Source of the DNA: Akkermansia sp. N21116
Lineage (GTDB): Bacteria; Verrucomicrobiota; Verrucomicrobiia; Verrucomicrobiales; Akkermansiaceae
Assembly: GCF_029854705.2 (NCBI RefSeq)
Contig: NZ_CP139035.1
Coordinates: forward strand, 186,001-250,000
DNA: 64,000 bases
Direction: 5' to 3'
Shown: positions 45,951 through 54,600 of the stretch, piece by piece
Layout: each line of letters starts with the position of its first letter
Position numbering within the stretch: the stretch's first letter is position 1
Made by a program: the position numbers and the translations under genes
The notes under the pieces: generated by a model
Told to the model about the DNA's origin: nothing
What the model saw: the letters and a program-made list of their open reading frames with translations, nothing else
Database searches by the model: none

Positions 45951-46883
45951 TTAACCTTCTTTGCGGATTGTTTCCTTTCTCTTTTCCTTCAGAACTACTT
46001 TTTCATTCAGCCATTTTTCAAAATTCTCGAACATTGCATCTGTAGACTTGCAATAACTGCTTGGCAGATAGTAAAGAATTGTTCTCAGCAAATAAGTACT
46101 ATCATCCAAAAGTTCATATTTTACATTCCCTCTTTTGAGTTCATTCAAACATTTTCCCCTAATATCCTTATCATATATTATGCTACATCCATTAACATTT
46201 TTTTCAAACTGAAGGCTTTCCCGAATAATTTCGTTATCGATACAAATCCAATATGAAAACAATGTCCTCATTAAATCATAATATAAATATCCGCAATCGA
46301 TATTTTCCCTATTGAGTGCCTTGGTGATACAATTTAATAGATCGATATATGATTTCAAAAAATAATTCTCATCAACAAATTTTTCCCTTGTTTTTATTTT
46401 AAGCACATCATTGATTTCATTAAATTTCAGACCCGCCTTTTTTTGAATATATTCATTATATAAATCAAATCTAGGCGACTTTTTGAGCACATGAAAAAAG
46501 TCATCGATTACCCACGAACATATATAATCCTTATCTTTATAAAAATTGTAGATGTCGATTATATTATTACCAATCAAGGAAATCATTTCCGTTTTCAATT
46601 CATCTCCGCGGCAAGGTAAATCCTTAGTTTTATTTTTATCCAAGGAAAAATTCGTATATCCCAGCACAATAGAGTCTGGTATAAATAGATAATAAATCTT
46701 GAATTTACTCCAAAAAAAGTCGCTATATATTTCTTCTATTTCATCTTTATCCGAATATTTGAAATCATAATATTCGCTTTCTCCGAATAATTTGAGACTA
46801 GTATATATAAGTAGCTGATCCATCCCCGATGCATCAGCCACAGAAATGAATGCAAAACAAAAAAGCAATGATAAAATTTTCAT
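45951..46883 (-). CDS. Array family X, copy 1 (secreted, unknown)
   Basis: A 310-residue protein with a signal peptide (KILSLLFCFAFISVADASG), then a mostly helical, lysine- and aspartate-rich domain. Blocks shared by all three copies include SLIGNNIID, FDLYNEYIQKK, LPSSYCKST and FEKWLNEKVVLKEK. The first two-thirds are almost identical to copy 2 (49726-50667), but the segment from GYLYYDLMRTL to RESLQFE matches copy 3 (50687-51622), so it is a mosaic. No known family recognised. An upstream ATG at 46916 would precede the signal peptide. Confidence 0.65.
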   Translation of the reverse strand: MKILSLLFCFAFISVADASGMDQLLIYTSLKLFGESEYYDFKYSDKDEIEEIYSDFFWSKFKIYYLFIPDSIVLGYTNFSLDKNKTKDLPCRGDELKTEMISLIGNNIIDIYNFYKDKDYICSWVIDDFFHVLKKSPRFDLYNEYIQKKAGLKFNEINDVLKIKTREKFVDENYFLKSYIDLLNCITKALNRENIDCGYLYYDLMRTLFSYWICIDNEIIRESLQFEKNVNGCSIIYDKDIRGKCLNELKRGNVKYELLDDSTYLLRTILYYLPSSYCKSTDAMFENFEKWLNEKVVLKEKRKETIRKEG

Positions 46884-47024
46884 CTTGCTGAATATATAGT
46901 TAATCCTTTTTTGCATACAGTTTTCTATTCTTTTTCTTCTCTTTCAAGATCTTTTCATCCGGCATTCAGAACATTATATTTCTTAATAATAAACAGAGTA
47001 TATCCAAATTACATTTCGCTAATT

Positions 47025-47402
47025 TCACCTTCTCCTTTTTATTTTTTTCATTGCTTGATGATGAATTATCCTGGAAAACGTTTCCTTTCTTGAACCAAAT
47101 CCAAATTTCATATAGAAATCAATTCTGTTTATGAGGTGTTTTAAATTGTAACATCCTTGAATAATTCTACTTGAAAATTCATCATATACTTCTAGTTTTT
47201 CGCTTGCGTATTTTGACTCCTCATACATCAACCAATAATAATCCTTGTATGTGAAAAAATCGCAAAAGAACATATCTCCCTTCTTAACGATATAGGCAAG
47301 TACAAATTTGTATTTAATATAATTACTCCTGCTCACAGTTTTTTTAAATTCCAACTCGTAGAGCAACTTTCCAATGATTTGATAATTTTCCATTATAATC
47401 AT
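47025..47402 (-). CDS. Array protein of unknown function, coupled to family Z copy 1
   Basis: A 125-residue, tyrosine- and lysine-rich protein without a signal peptide. Its ATG overlaps the stop of the gene before it (ATGA), showing translational coupling. No relative elsewhere in the window; the second copy of its partner (48424-48780) lacks such a follower. ATG 47393 is an alternative start. Not recognised. Confidence 0.5.
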   Translation of the reverse strand: MIIMENYQIIGKLLYELEFKKTVSRSNYIKYKFVLAYIVKKGDMFFCDFFTYKDYYWLMYEESKYASEKLEVYDEFSSRIIQGCYNLKHLINRIDFYMKFGFGSRKETFSRIIHHQAMKKIKRRR

Positions 47403-47752
47403 TTATACGTAATTTTTGCAAAACTCTCTTTTGAGAAATTTTTACTTATCCCAAGCCTATATAAAAGATATTCCTCGAAAATGCGAATAGCATCTTCAAT
47501 ACTATCTGCTGTGATAGTAGAATGAGGATTCCAAAACGTACATGCCTGAACCCATATTTTCTCTTGTCGGGGACTATATTTTCTTCCTTCCACATAATAT
47601 TCTTCCAGGATTGACAAACTCGGCCGTACGATCAATTTATCGGTCGTGTAGAAATAGAATTCAACATTCAATAATAAACCGGCAATATCATATTCATACG
47701 AACTATGCAAATTATATTTTTTAATACCATCTAGACTCATATATAAAATCAA
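47399..47752 (-). CDS. Array family Z, copy 1
   Basis: A 117-residue protein about 65-70 per cent identical by eye to 48424-48780, for example IKKYNLHSS, VEFYFYTTDK and FWNPHSTITADS in both. No signal peptide. Predicted alpha/beta. The most conserved part is the WNPHSTITADSxEDA segment. Not recognised. Start could be the fifth codon (47740). Confidence 0.55.
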   Translation of the reverse strand: MILYMSLDGIKKYNLHSSYEYDIAGLLLNVEFYFYTTDKLIVRPSLSILEEYYVEGRKYSPRQEKIWVQACTFWNPHSTITADSIEDAIRIFEEYLLYRLGISKNFSKESFAKITYK

Positions 47753-47777
47753 AAAAAGCAGACAATTAATTTGAAAA

Positions 47778-48206
47778 TTATTTATTATTTATTTGATCTA
47801 AAACATCAGGCACATCAAAACTAGTAAGAAACTTATCTTTTCCTGTTAGAACAGAAATAACATTATTCTCGAAACGCACTTTTCTAGGTTCTTTTTTAGG
47901 TTCAGCTGTACTATAAACGCAATGAAGAACCTCTTTCCATTCACCTTTCTTCAAGCTGACAAGAATATATATATTATACACCCACATTCCACTACCAGAC
48001 TCTTGTGAAAAAACGGCAAAATGTTCATTTTTTTCACAATGCCGACATATCCCTATCTTCCTAGGGACTTTAAATTCTTGATCCTTATATTCTTCAATCA
48101 AACTATTGTAGTCATCATCAGATAATTTCTTGAAATCAAATTCCAACTGACTAGAAAAGCAACTAATCGTCATCAACATTAAAAATAATATTATTTCATT
48201 ATTCAA
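47778..48206 (-). CDS. Array family Y, copy 1 (secreted, unknown)
   Basis: A 142-residue protein with a signal peptide (IILFLMLMTISCFSS), then a small domain with conserved CRHCEKNEHFAVFSQ and C-terminal VRFENNVISVLTGKDKFLTSFDV. It ends with DVLDQINNK, exactly as copy 2. Family members and remnants occur five times between 42.9 and 49.7 kb. Not recognised. Confidence 0.6.
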   Translation of the reverse strand: MNNEIILFLMLMTISCFSSQLEFDFKKLSDDDYNSLIEEYKDQEFKVPRKIGICRHCEKNEHFAVFSQESGSGMWVYNIYILVSLKKGEWKEVLHCVYSTAEPKKEPRKVRFENNVISVLTGKDKFLTSFDVPDVLDQINNK

Positions 48207-48253
48207 TTATTACAATTAAAATAAATTTCCATCAATTATTCAGTCGGAAAATA

Positions 48254-48403
48254 TCATTTTTCATCAAACCATCCAGTTATATCAAATTTATTAACAATCA
48301 ATCCATTTTTTGCTAAAACAGAAATAGCGGAGTTTTCAAAAATTACTCTTCCCGGTATTTTTTTCAGATCAAATTTTGTGCAGTGTACATAGTAGAGAAT
48401 TTT
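48254..48403 (-). pseudogene. Family Y remnant, C-terminal part only
   Basis: Forty-nine codons without a start, directly preceded in frame by TAA. The reading KKIPGRVIFENSAISVLAK followed by NGLIVNKFDITGW matches the C-terminal end of copy 3 (NPGKIPDKLIFDNSSISIL, NGLIVNKFDVSVW). The N-terminal two-thirds has been lost, with family Z copy 2 now in its place. Confidence 0.75.
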
Positions 48404-48423
48404 TTAATGCTCGATATTTTTCA

Positions 48424-48780
48424 CTATAACCATCTATCGTTAATTTTCGCAAAGTTTTCTTTTGAGAAATTTTTATTCATCCCAAGTTTATATAAAAGAT
48501 ATTCTTCAAAAATACAAATAGCATCTTCCACGCTATCTGCTGTAATTGTAGAATGGGGATTCCAAAATGGAAATGCCTGCACCCATATTTTTTCTTTATT
48601 GATACTATTTTCTCTCTCCATATAATATTCTTCTATAAATAATAAACTTGGCTGTACAACAATTTTATCAGTAGTATAGAAATAAAACTCAACCTTCAAA
48701 AGAAGTCCAAAGATATCATATTCACATGAACTATGTAAATTATATTTTTTAATACCATGTAGACTCATATATAAAAACAA
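48424..48780 (-). CDS. Array family Z, copy 2
   Basis: A 118-residue paralogue of 47399-47752 (see there for shared motifs), with a changed middle (ERENSINKEKIWVQ) and a divergent last few residues. The coupled 125-residue partner of copy 1 is absent here and a family Y remnant follows instead. No signal peptide. Start at the fifth codon (48768) is possible. Confidence 0.55.
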   Translation of the reverse strand: MFLYMSLHGIKKYNLHSSCEYDIFGLLLKVEFYFYTTDKIVVQPSLLFIEEYYMERENSINKEKIWVQAFPFWNPHSTITADSVEDAICIFEEYLLYKLGMNKNFSKENFAKINDRWL

Positions 48781-48811
48781 ACAAAATTGAAACAGACAAT
48801 TAATCTGAAAA

Positions 48812-49243
48812 TTATTTATTATTTATTTGATCCAAAACATCAGACACATCAAAACTAGTAAGAAACTTATCTTTTTCTGTTAGAACAGAAATAACATTAT
48901 TCTCGAAACGCACTTTTGCAGGAAAGAGTCTTGCCACTCCCGTACTAAAACCACAATTTTGAATCTCTTGCCATCCTCCTTTCTTCATCCTGGCAAGGAT
49001 ATATATATCATGAACCCATCTTCCACTACCTGCCGTTTGTGTAAAAACAGCAAAATTCTCATCTATTTTACAATAAGCACTATAACAAGATGGCATCTGC
49101 AGTTTTGGCAATTTAAAGTCTTGATTCTTATATTCTTCCTCCATCCTTTTACATTCATCATCTGATAACACTTTGATCTCAAACTCCGTTGGATGGGAAA
49201 AAACACTCATCGTCATCAACACAAAAAAAATCATTAATTTCAT
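48812..49243 (-). CDS. Array family Y, copy 2 (secreted, unknown)
   Basis: ATG 49243 begins a signal peptide (KLMIFFVLMTMSVFS); the frame is open further to 49333 but without sense. The mature part shows SAYCKIDENFAVFTQ and VRFENNVISVLTEKDKFLTSFDV, close to copy 1, and the same nine-residue end. It is 58 nt after copy 3 and 31 nt before family Z copy 2. Confidence 0.6.
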   Translation of the reverse strand: MKLMIFFVLMTMSVFSHPTEFEIKVLSDDECKRMEEEYKNQDFKLPKLQMPSCYSAYCKIDENFAVFTQTAGSGRWVHDIYILARMKKGGWQEIQNCGFSTGVARLFPAKVRFENNVISVLTEKDKFLTSFDVSDVLDQINNK

Positions 49244-49301
49244 TGTCTTACTATTGTTTTCAGAAATAAAAATATTCTTGATATCTATTTCAATCAAATT
49301 G

Positions 49302-49709
49302 TTATTTTTTCTTAACCCATACTGATACATCAAATTTATTCACAATCAATCCGTTTTTAGATAAAATAGAAATAGATGAATTATCAAAAATTAATTTATC
49401 AGGTATTTTGCCAGGATTTTCTGTTTTATATCTACAATACTGAAGGAAATTCCATTTTCCATTATTACTCAATTGATACATATAGATCAAGCACGAATTG
49501 ACACCGTCATTATCTTCTTTAGCAATCACAGAAAATAAGTTATTTATTTTACAATAGTGGAATGGTTTTTTAAGTATCATATTTTCATCCCATTTATTGA
49601 CTGTCAAAATTTCATTATACACATCATCTGTCACATCAATTAATCTAAACTCGACCTGTTCAGAAAAACAAGTCATCGTCATCAACAAAAACGCTAGTAT
49701 TATTTTCAT
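49302..49709 (-). CDS. Array family Y, copy 3 (secreted, unknown)
   Basis: The most diverged intact copy: signal peptide KIILAFLLMTMTCFSEQ, then YCKINNLFSVIAKED and C-terminal KLIFDNSSISILSKNGLIV. It follows family X copy 2 by 16 nt, so cotranscription from the RHS gene is likely. Confidence 0.6.
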   Translation of the reverse strand: MKIILAFLLMTMTCFSEQVEFRLIDVTDDVYNEILTVNKWDENMILKKPFHYCKINNLFSVIAKEDNDGVNSCLIYMYQLSNNGKWNFLQYCRYKTENPGKIPDKLIFDNSSISILSKNGLIVNKFDVSVWVKKK

Positions 49710-49725
49710 TGCTTAATCTCTATAG

Positions 49726-50667
49726 CTAATCTTCTTTGCGAATAGTTTCTTTTTTCGTTTTCTTTTCCTTCAGAACTACTTTTTCATTCAACCATTTTTC
49801 AAAATTCTCAAACATTGTATCTGTAGACTTGCAATAACTGCTTGGCAGATAGTAATAAGTTGTTCTCATCAAATAAGTACTATTATCATTCAAAAGTTCA
49901 TATGTTACATTTCCCCTCTTAAGTTCCTTTAAGCATTTTTTTCTAAAATCCTCATCATACATTATACGACAGTTGCCAATCATATCCTCAAATTCTACGT
50001 TTCTGCTCATATCTTTATGATCAACACCTATCCAATAGGAAAAGACCAGTACCATTAATTCATAAGAAAGTTCTTCGCAATCGATATTTTCCCTATTGAG
50101 CGCCTTGGTGATACAATTTAATAGATCAATATATGATTTCAAAAAATAATTCTCATCAACAAATTTTTTCTTTGTTTTTATTTTAAGTACATCATTGAGT
50201 TCATCAAATTTCAAACCTGTCTTTTTTTGGATATATTCATTATATAAATCAAATCTAGGCGACTTTTTGAGTACATGAAAAAAGTCATCGATTACCCACG
50301 AACATATATAATCCTTATCTTTATAAAAATTGTAGACGTCGATTATATTATTACCAATCAAGGAAATCATTTCCGTTTTCAATTCATCGCTGCGGCAAGG
50401 TAAATCCTTAGTTTTATTTTTATCCAAGGAAAAATTCGTATATCCCATCACAATAGAGTCTGGTATATAAAAATAATAAATCTTGAATTTACTCCAAAAA
50501 AAGTCGCTATATATTTCTTCTATTTCATCTTTATCCGAATATTTGAAATCATAATATTCGCTTTCTCCGAATAATTTAAGTCTAGTATATATAAGTAACT
50601 GATCCATCCCCGACGCATCAACCACAGAAATGAATACAAAACAAAAAAGTAATGATAAAATTTTCAT
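49726..50667 (-). CDS. Array family X, copy 2 (secreted, unknown)
   Basis: A 313-residue protein nearly identical to copy 1 through residue 210, then diverging (CEELSYELMVLVFSYWIGVD where copies 1 and 3 have YLYYDLMRTL). Same signal peptide and C-terminal block. It starts 19 nt after the stop of copy 3. Start at 50667 is chosen to begin the signal peptide. Confidence 0.65.
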   Translation of the reverse strand: MKILSLLFCFVFISVVDASGMDQLLIYTRLKLFGESEYYDFKYSDKDEIEEIYSDFFWSKFKIYYFYIPDSIVMGYTNFSLDKNKTKDLPCRSDELKTEMISLIGNNIIDVYNFYKDKDYICSWVIDDFFHVLKKSPRFDLYNEYIQKKTGLKFDELNDVLKIKTKKKFVDENYFLKSYIDLLNCITKALNRENIDCEELSYELMVLVFSYWIGVDHKDMSRNVEFEDMIGNCRIMYDEDFRKKCLKELKRGNVTYELLNDNSTYLMRTTYYYLPSSYCKSTDTMFENFEKWLNEKVVLKEKKTKKETIRKED

Positions 50668-50686
50668 TTTAATGAATTGCATATAC

Positions 50687-51622
50687 CTAACCTTCTTTGC
50701 ACATAGTCTCCTTTCTTTTTTCCTTCAGAACTACTTTTTCATTCAACCATTTTTCAAAATTCTCAAACATTGCACCTGTAGACTTACAATAACTGCTTGG
50801 CAGATAGTAAAGATTTGTTCTCAACAAATAAGTACTATTATCATCCAAAAGTTCATATTTTACATTTCCCTTTTTGAGTTCCTCCAAGCATTTTTTCCTA
50901 ATATTCTCATCATATATTATAATACATTCATTAATAATATCTTCAAATTGAAGACTTTCCCGAATAATTTTGTTGTCGATACAAATCCAATATGAAAGCA
51001 ATGTCCTCATTAAATCATAATACAAATATTCGCAATCAATATTCTCCTCATTAAGCGCATTAACAATGTACTTAAATGAATCAATATACAACCTTATTAA
51101 AAAATCCTCACCAACCAATTCATCTGTCTTTTTGGTTTCGAAAGAATCATTAATCTCCTCAACACTCAATCTCAATTTTCTTTGGATATATTTATTATAT
51201 AAATTGATGTTCGACGACTTTTTTAGTCTTACAAAAAAATTATCTATCACCCAAGAAGGAATATTTTCCTTGTTTTTATAAAAATTAAATATTTTAACTA
51301 CATTATCGCCAATTAATTTAATCATATTAATTTTCAATTCATGGCGACAATTATATATAGTCTGATTTTTAGATTTATCTAAAGAAAATTGCGTATGACC
51401 AAGCACAATGGATTCAGGGACAACAAAACAGAAAATAATCAATTTTCTCTCAAAAAAATTGGCGTATTCATGATTCATTTCATATTCATCTGATCCTCTA
51501 AATTCATAATATTCATACCCGCCTAAATATTTAATCTTATTATATATCCATATTTCAGAAATTTCAGATGCATTTAGATTGAAAATTAAAATAAACAAAA
51601 AAGCGAATAATAAAATTTTCAT
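50687..51622 (-). CDS. Array family X, copy 3 (secreted, unknown), adjacent to RHS
   Basis: A 311-residue protein with its own signal peptide (KILLFAFLFILIFNLNAS). It differs from the others in the first half (WIYNKIKYLGGYEYYEFRG) but agrees from NENIDCEYLYYDLMRT-like sequence to the end. It begins 11 nt after the RHS stop, the position where immunity genes of RHS toxins normally lie. This makes it the best candidate partner of the RHS tip, but that is inference and no immunity fold was recognised. Confidence 0.7.
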   Translation of the reverse strand: MKILLFAFLFILIFNLNASEISEIWIYNKIKYLGGYEYYEFRGSDEYEMNHEYANFFERKLIIFCFVVPESIVLGHTQFSLDKSKNQTIYNCRHELKINMIKLIGDNVVKIFNFYKNKENIPSWVIDNFFVRLKKSSNINLYNKYIQRKLRLSVEEINDSFETKKTDELVGEDFLIRLYIDSFKYIVNALNEENIDCEYLYYDLMRTLLSYWICIDNKIIRESLQFEDIINECIIIYDENIRKKCLEELKKGNVKYELLDDNSTYLLRTNLYYLPSSYCKSTGAMFENFEKWLNEKVVLKEKRKETMCKEG

Positions 51623-51633
51623 TTACTCACAAA

Positions 51634-54600
51634 CTAAACATTAATATTTACGTGTTCATCTTTATTATCACAGTTTATATCTCTCATTCTTTCCCCCAAT
51701 TGTTTAGACATATCTTCTATTGCTCTTTCCAATCTTTTTGCTTCCTTACTGAGGGATCTATCTGAAGATGTTAATGGATCTAATATATAACTATTATTTT
51801 CTGTCACCTTCCCATTGATATCATAGACCTTATAACCACCTTTAGAATCACAACAACATATTTTCCCTTTGGCTTCTATAACTATACTTCCTATATTACC
51901 TTGTTTTTTTATAGCACTCCCTACAGCTTCGATAGCTCTAATAGGTAGTTTAGCTCCATCGGCTACCATATCAAGAGTCGTTTCTAAAGTTTCTACAATT
52001 TTACCTTCTATTGTCTTTGTTATGATTTCTTTTGTTGAATCAAAAAATTGTTTAATTGGGTCAGATACTTTCAACTTTTCTTCATACATGCTATATAGAT
52101 TAATGGAATAAGAAAAATCACCCTTATCACCTAATTTATCTTTATTGCATTCCATCAACCCTAGAAAATCATATTTTCCAATAGGGTTATTATAAATAAT
52201 TTGATATAAATTGTATGAAAAATATATTTCTTTAACATAATCTCTATTAATCCACCTCCCATCTAAAGGATTTAGATATCGGTAATTATAATATATCATA
52301 CCAAGTTCTTGATTCATTACTTCGCTTGAAAATCCAATGCAACCTAGTGCTAAATCGCCGGTTTCATTCATGATAGTCCCATACGGAGTATAGTCGAAAC
52401 TTGCCTCAATACTGCCTGACGTGGTAACCCATTCCGTGATGTTCTTCACGAAGTCATGAACGGCGTAATAGAAGTTTCCATTCTTAATCTGCGCCAAAGG
52501 ACGCGTGGCAACAGTTTCGGTAGGATTCCACAGAATAACGTGCTGCGTTTCGGTTCCACGGATCGCGGCCGTTTGGAGGTAGTCGTTATAGTGGTACATT
52601 TCATCGAATTCCAATTTGTCATTGCGTTTCAGAATTTTGTGCGTTCTTCTACCCATGTAGTCGTAGGTGCATTCGATCACAAGCGTACCGTCGGAACTTG
52701 AAAATCGCACGGGACGATTTTCAGCGTTATACACAACATCCCAGATTCCCGTTGTTGTCCGTACCCTTGTCTGGTTGCCGTCCGCATCGTAAGTGGGAAT
52801 AAAGGCTGCTTCTTCCTCGGGATCAATGCTGGTGTACTGGTTCAGGTTATTGGAAAGATAGGATGTCATTTTGTCAAATTCTTCCGAATCCTTCCTGTTT
52901 CCGATATTATCGTAGCCGTAGTTAAAAGGAGTTCCTCCCAGATTGGCCCAGGTCAGCTCGTTGAGAGAATTATAAATAAATTGATCCTCCCTTGTTACTC
53001 CTTCCCGGATTTGAGTTCTCTCGGTCGGTCGTCCGAGTAGGTCACAAATTTGTGTTCGGTTACTGATCATGTTTTCCGCCGAGTTCCGGCACATAATACC
53101 CGATAATAGATCTCGTACAGGTTCGTAGGTATATTCCAACGAAACCGGGTCAGGGAAGTCAATCGACGACACAAAATGCGTCCCCGAGAGATAATTGAAT
53201 TGAAATGCCCGTTCATCCTCCTGGCCGAGATTGTAGATATATCGGGACAATTGCCCCAGGTCGTTGTATTCCGTCGTTATCTCATAGGCTATCTCAGCCA
53301 ACATGAAATTTCTCACAATTTGGAGAGTATCGAAATTGATTCGCCCATATTCATCATAGTGCCGAATATGGTAACACTCATCATTCCCTCGGAAATAGCA
53401 TTCCAATTCAAGCTGGTTATATTCGTTATAGCCTCTTTGTTCGACGGGGATGCTATGCCCTTCCTGCGATATGCTCTGTATGCTTCCGAAACGGTCGTAC
53501 TCAAATGAATAATCCGGTGTGGTGTCTCCATAGGATATCCCTGTCATGTCTCCCGTCAAAAGGTCATAGGTATAGGTGATGACAATGCCCCTTGCCAAGG
53601 TCTGTGTACTCTGGCGGTTCATGGCATCGTAGGTGTACACGAGCTGGGAGTTGTCCGCGTAGGTCTTCTTCAATTGAAGTCCCGTCGCCTCATCATACGT
53701 CCAACTGGTCGTATCTCCGTCGGTGCGGCTACTCGGATCTGTCGTGATCACGCTTCCCGGCACACGGAATGTCGTCAGACGAATCATATGATCCATCTCA
53801 TCATAGCCGAAGACGGCGGGCTGGATGGCCGTACCGTATTCCGATATCTTGCGCCCCCGGATATCGTAGGCATAGCATGTCGTGTTTCCCAGGGCATTGG
53901 TAATGCAGGAAGGCTGGTCGAAACGGGAGTCATAAGCTGTCGTCGTGACTGCTCCCGCCGCATCTGTCAGCTTGACCGTCCGCCCAGCCAGGTCGGTTTC
54001 CGTCACGGTCGTGTTTCCGCGTCCATCCGTACGGGAAATCGTCATGCCGGTTGCCGTAAAGTTCCTGCTCTGCGATGTCTCAATACCTACATTGTCGGTT
54101 GCCTGCCGGAGCCAGCCGTCTACGACCACCGAACATGCCACCAAGGTTGATGTGGGGATCTTGCGATACAGCGTCCGCCAGGTCGGAGCAGTGTATTCCG
54201 ACCATTCTTCGGTAATTTTCCCATAGATATCTGTCGTTTCCTTCCTGCTTTCCAGAGTCGGGCTTAAGGAAGAAACGAGTTTCGAGACAGTTTCAACCAA
54301 TGGATCCCCGTTCTGGTTGTAGGTAGTCGTCGAAATCGAATCATAAACCCCATCCGCACGGGATTCGTATGTCCGGGAAGTTTGTTCTACCCGGGAGTTC
54401 TGGGGGGTGGGAACATCCTCCAGAGCTAAGGTCCGTTTGGAGACTTCCCCCATCACATCGTACTCATACAGGGTAGGAGCCATCTGCCCCGTCCGGCTTC
54501 GCACGAGCTGCCCCAGGGCATTGTAGCTATGCTCCGTCACGATCCATCCTCCCTGCGTATTGGCCCGTTCCTCACGGATCGTTTCTCCGAGGCCATTCCT

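Noticed and set aside
43000-51630. CRISPR array or direct-repeat structure in the AT-rich island
   Set aside because: The repeated sequence is whole paralogous genes of hundreds of bases, not short regular repeats with spacers.
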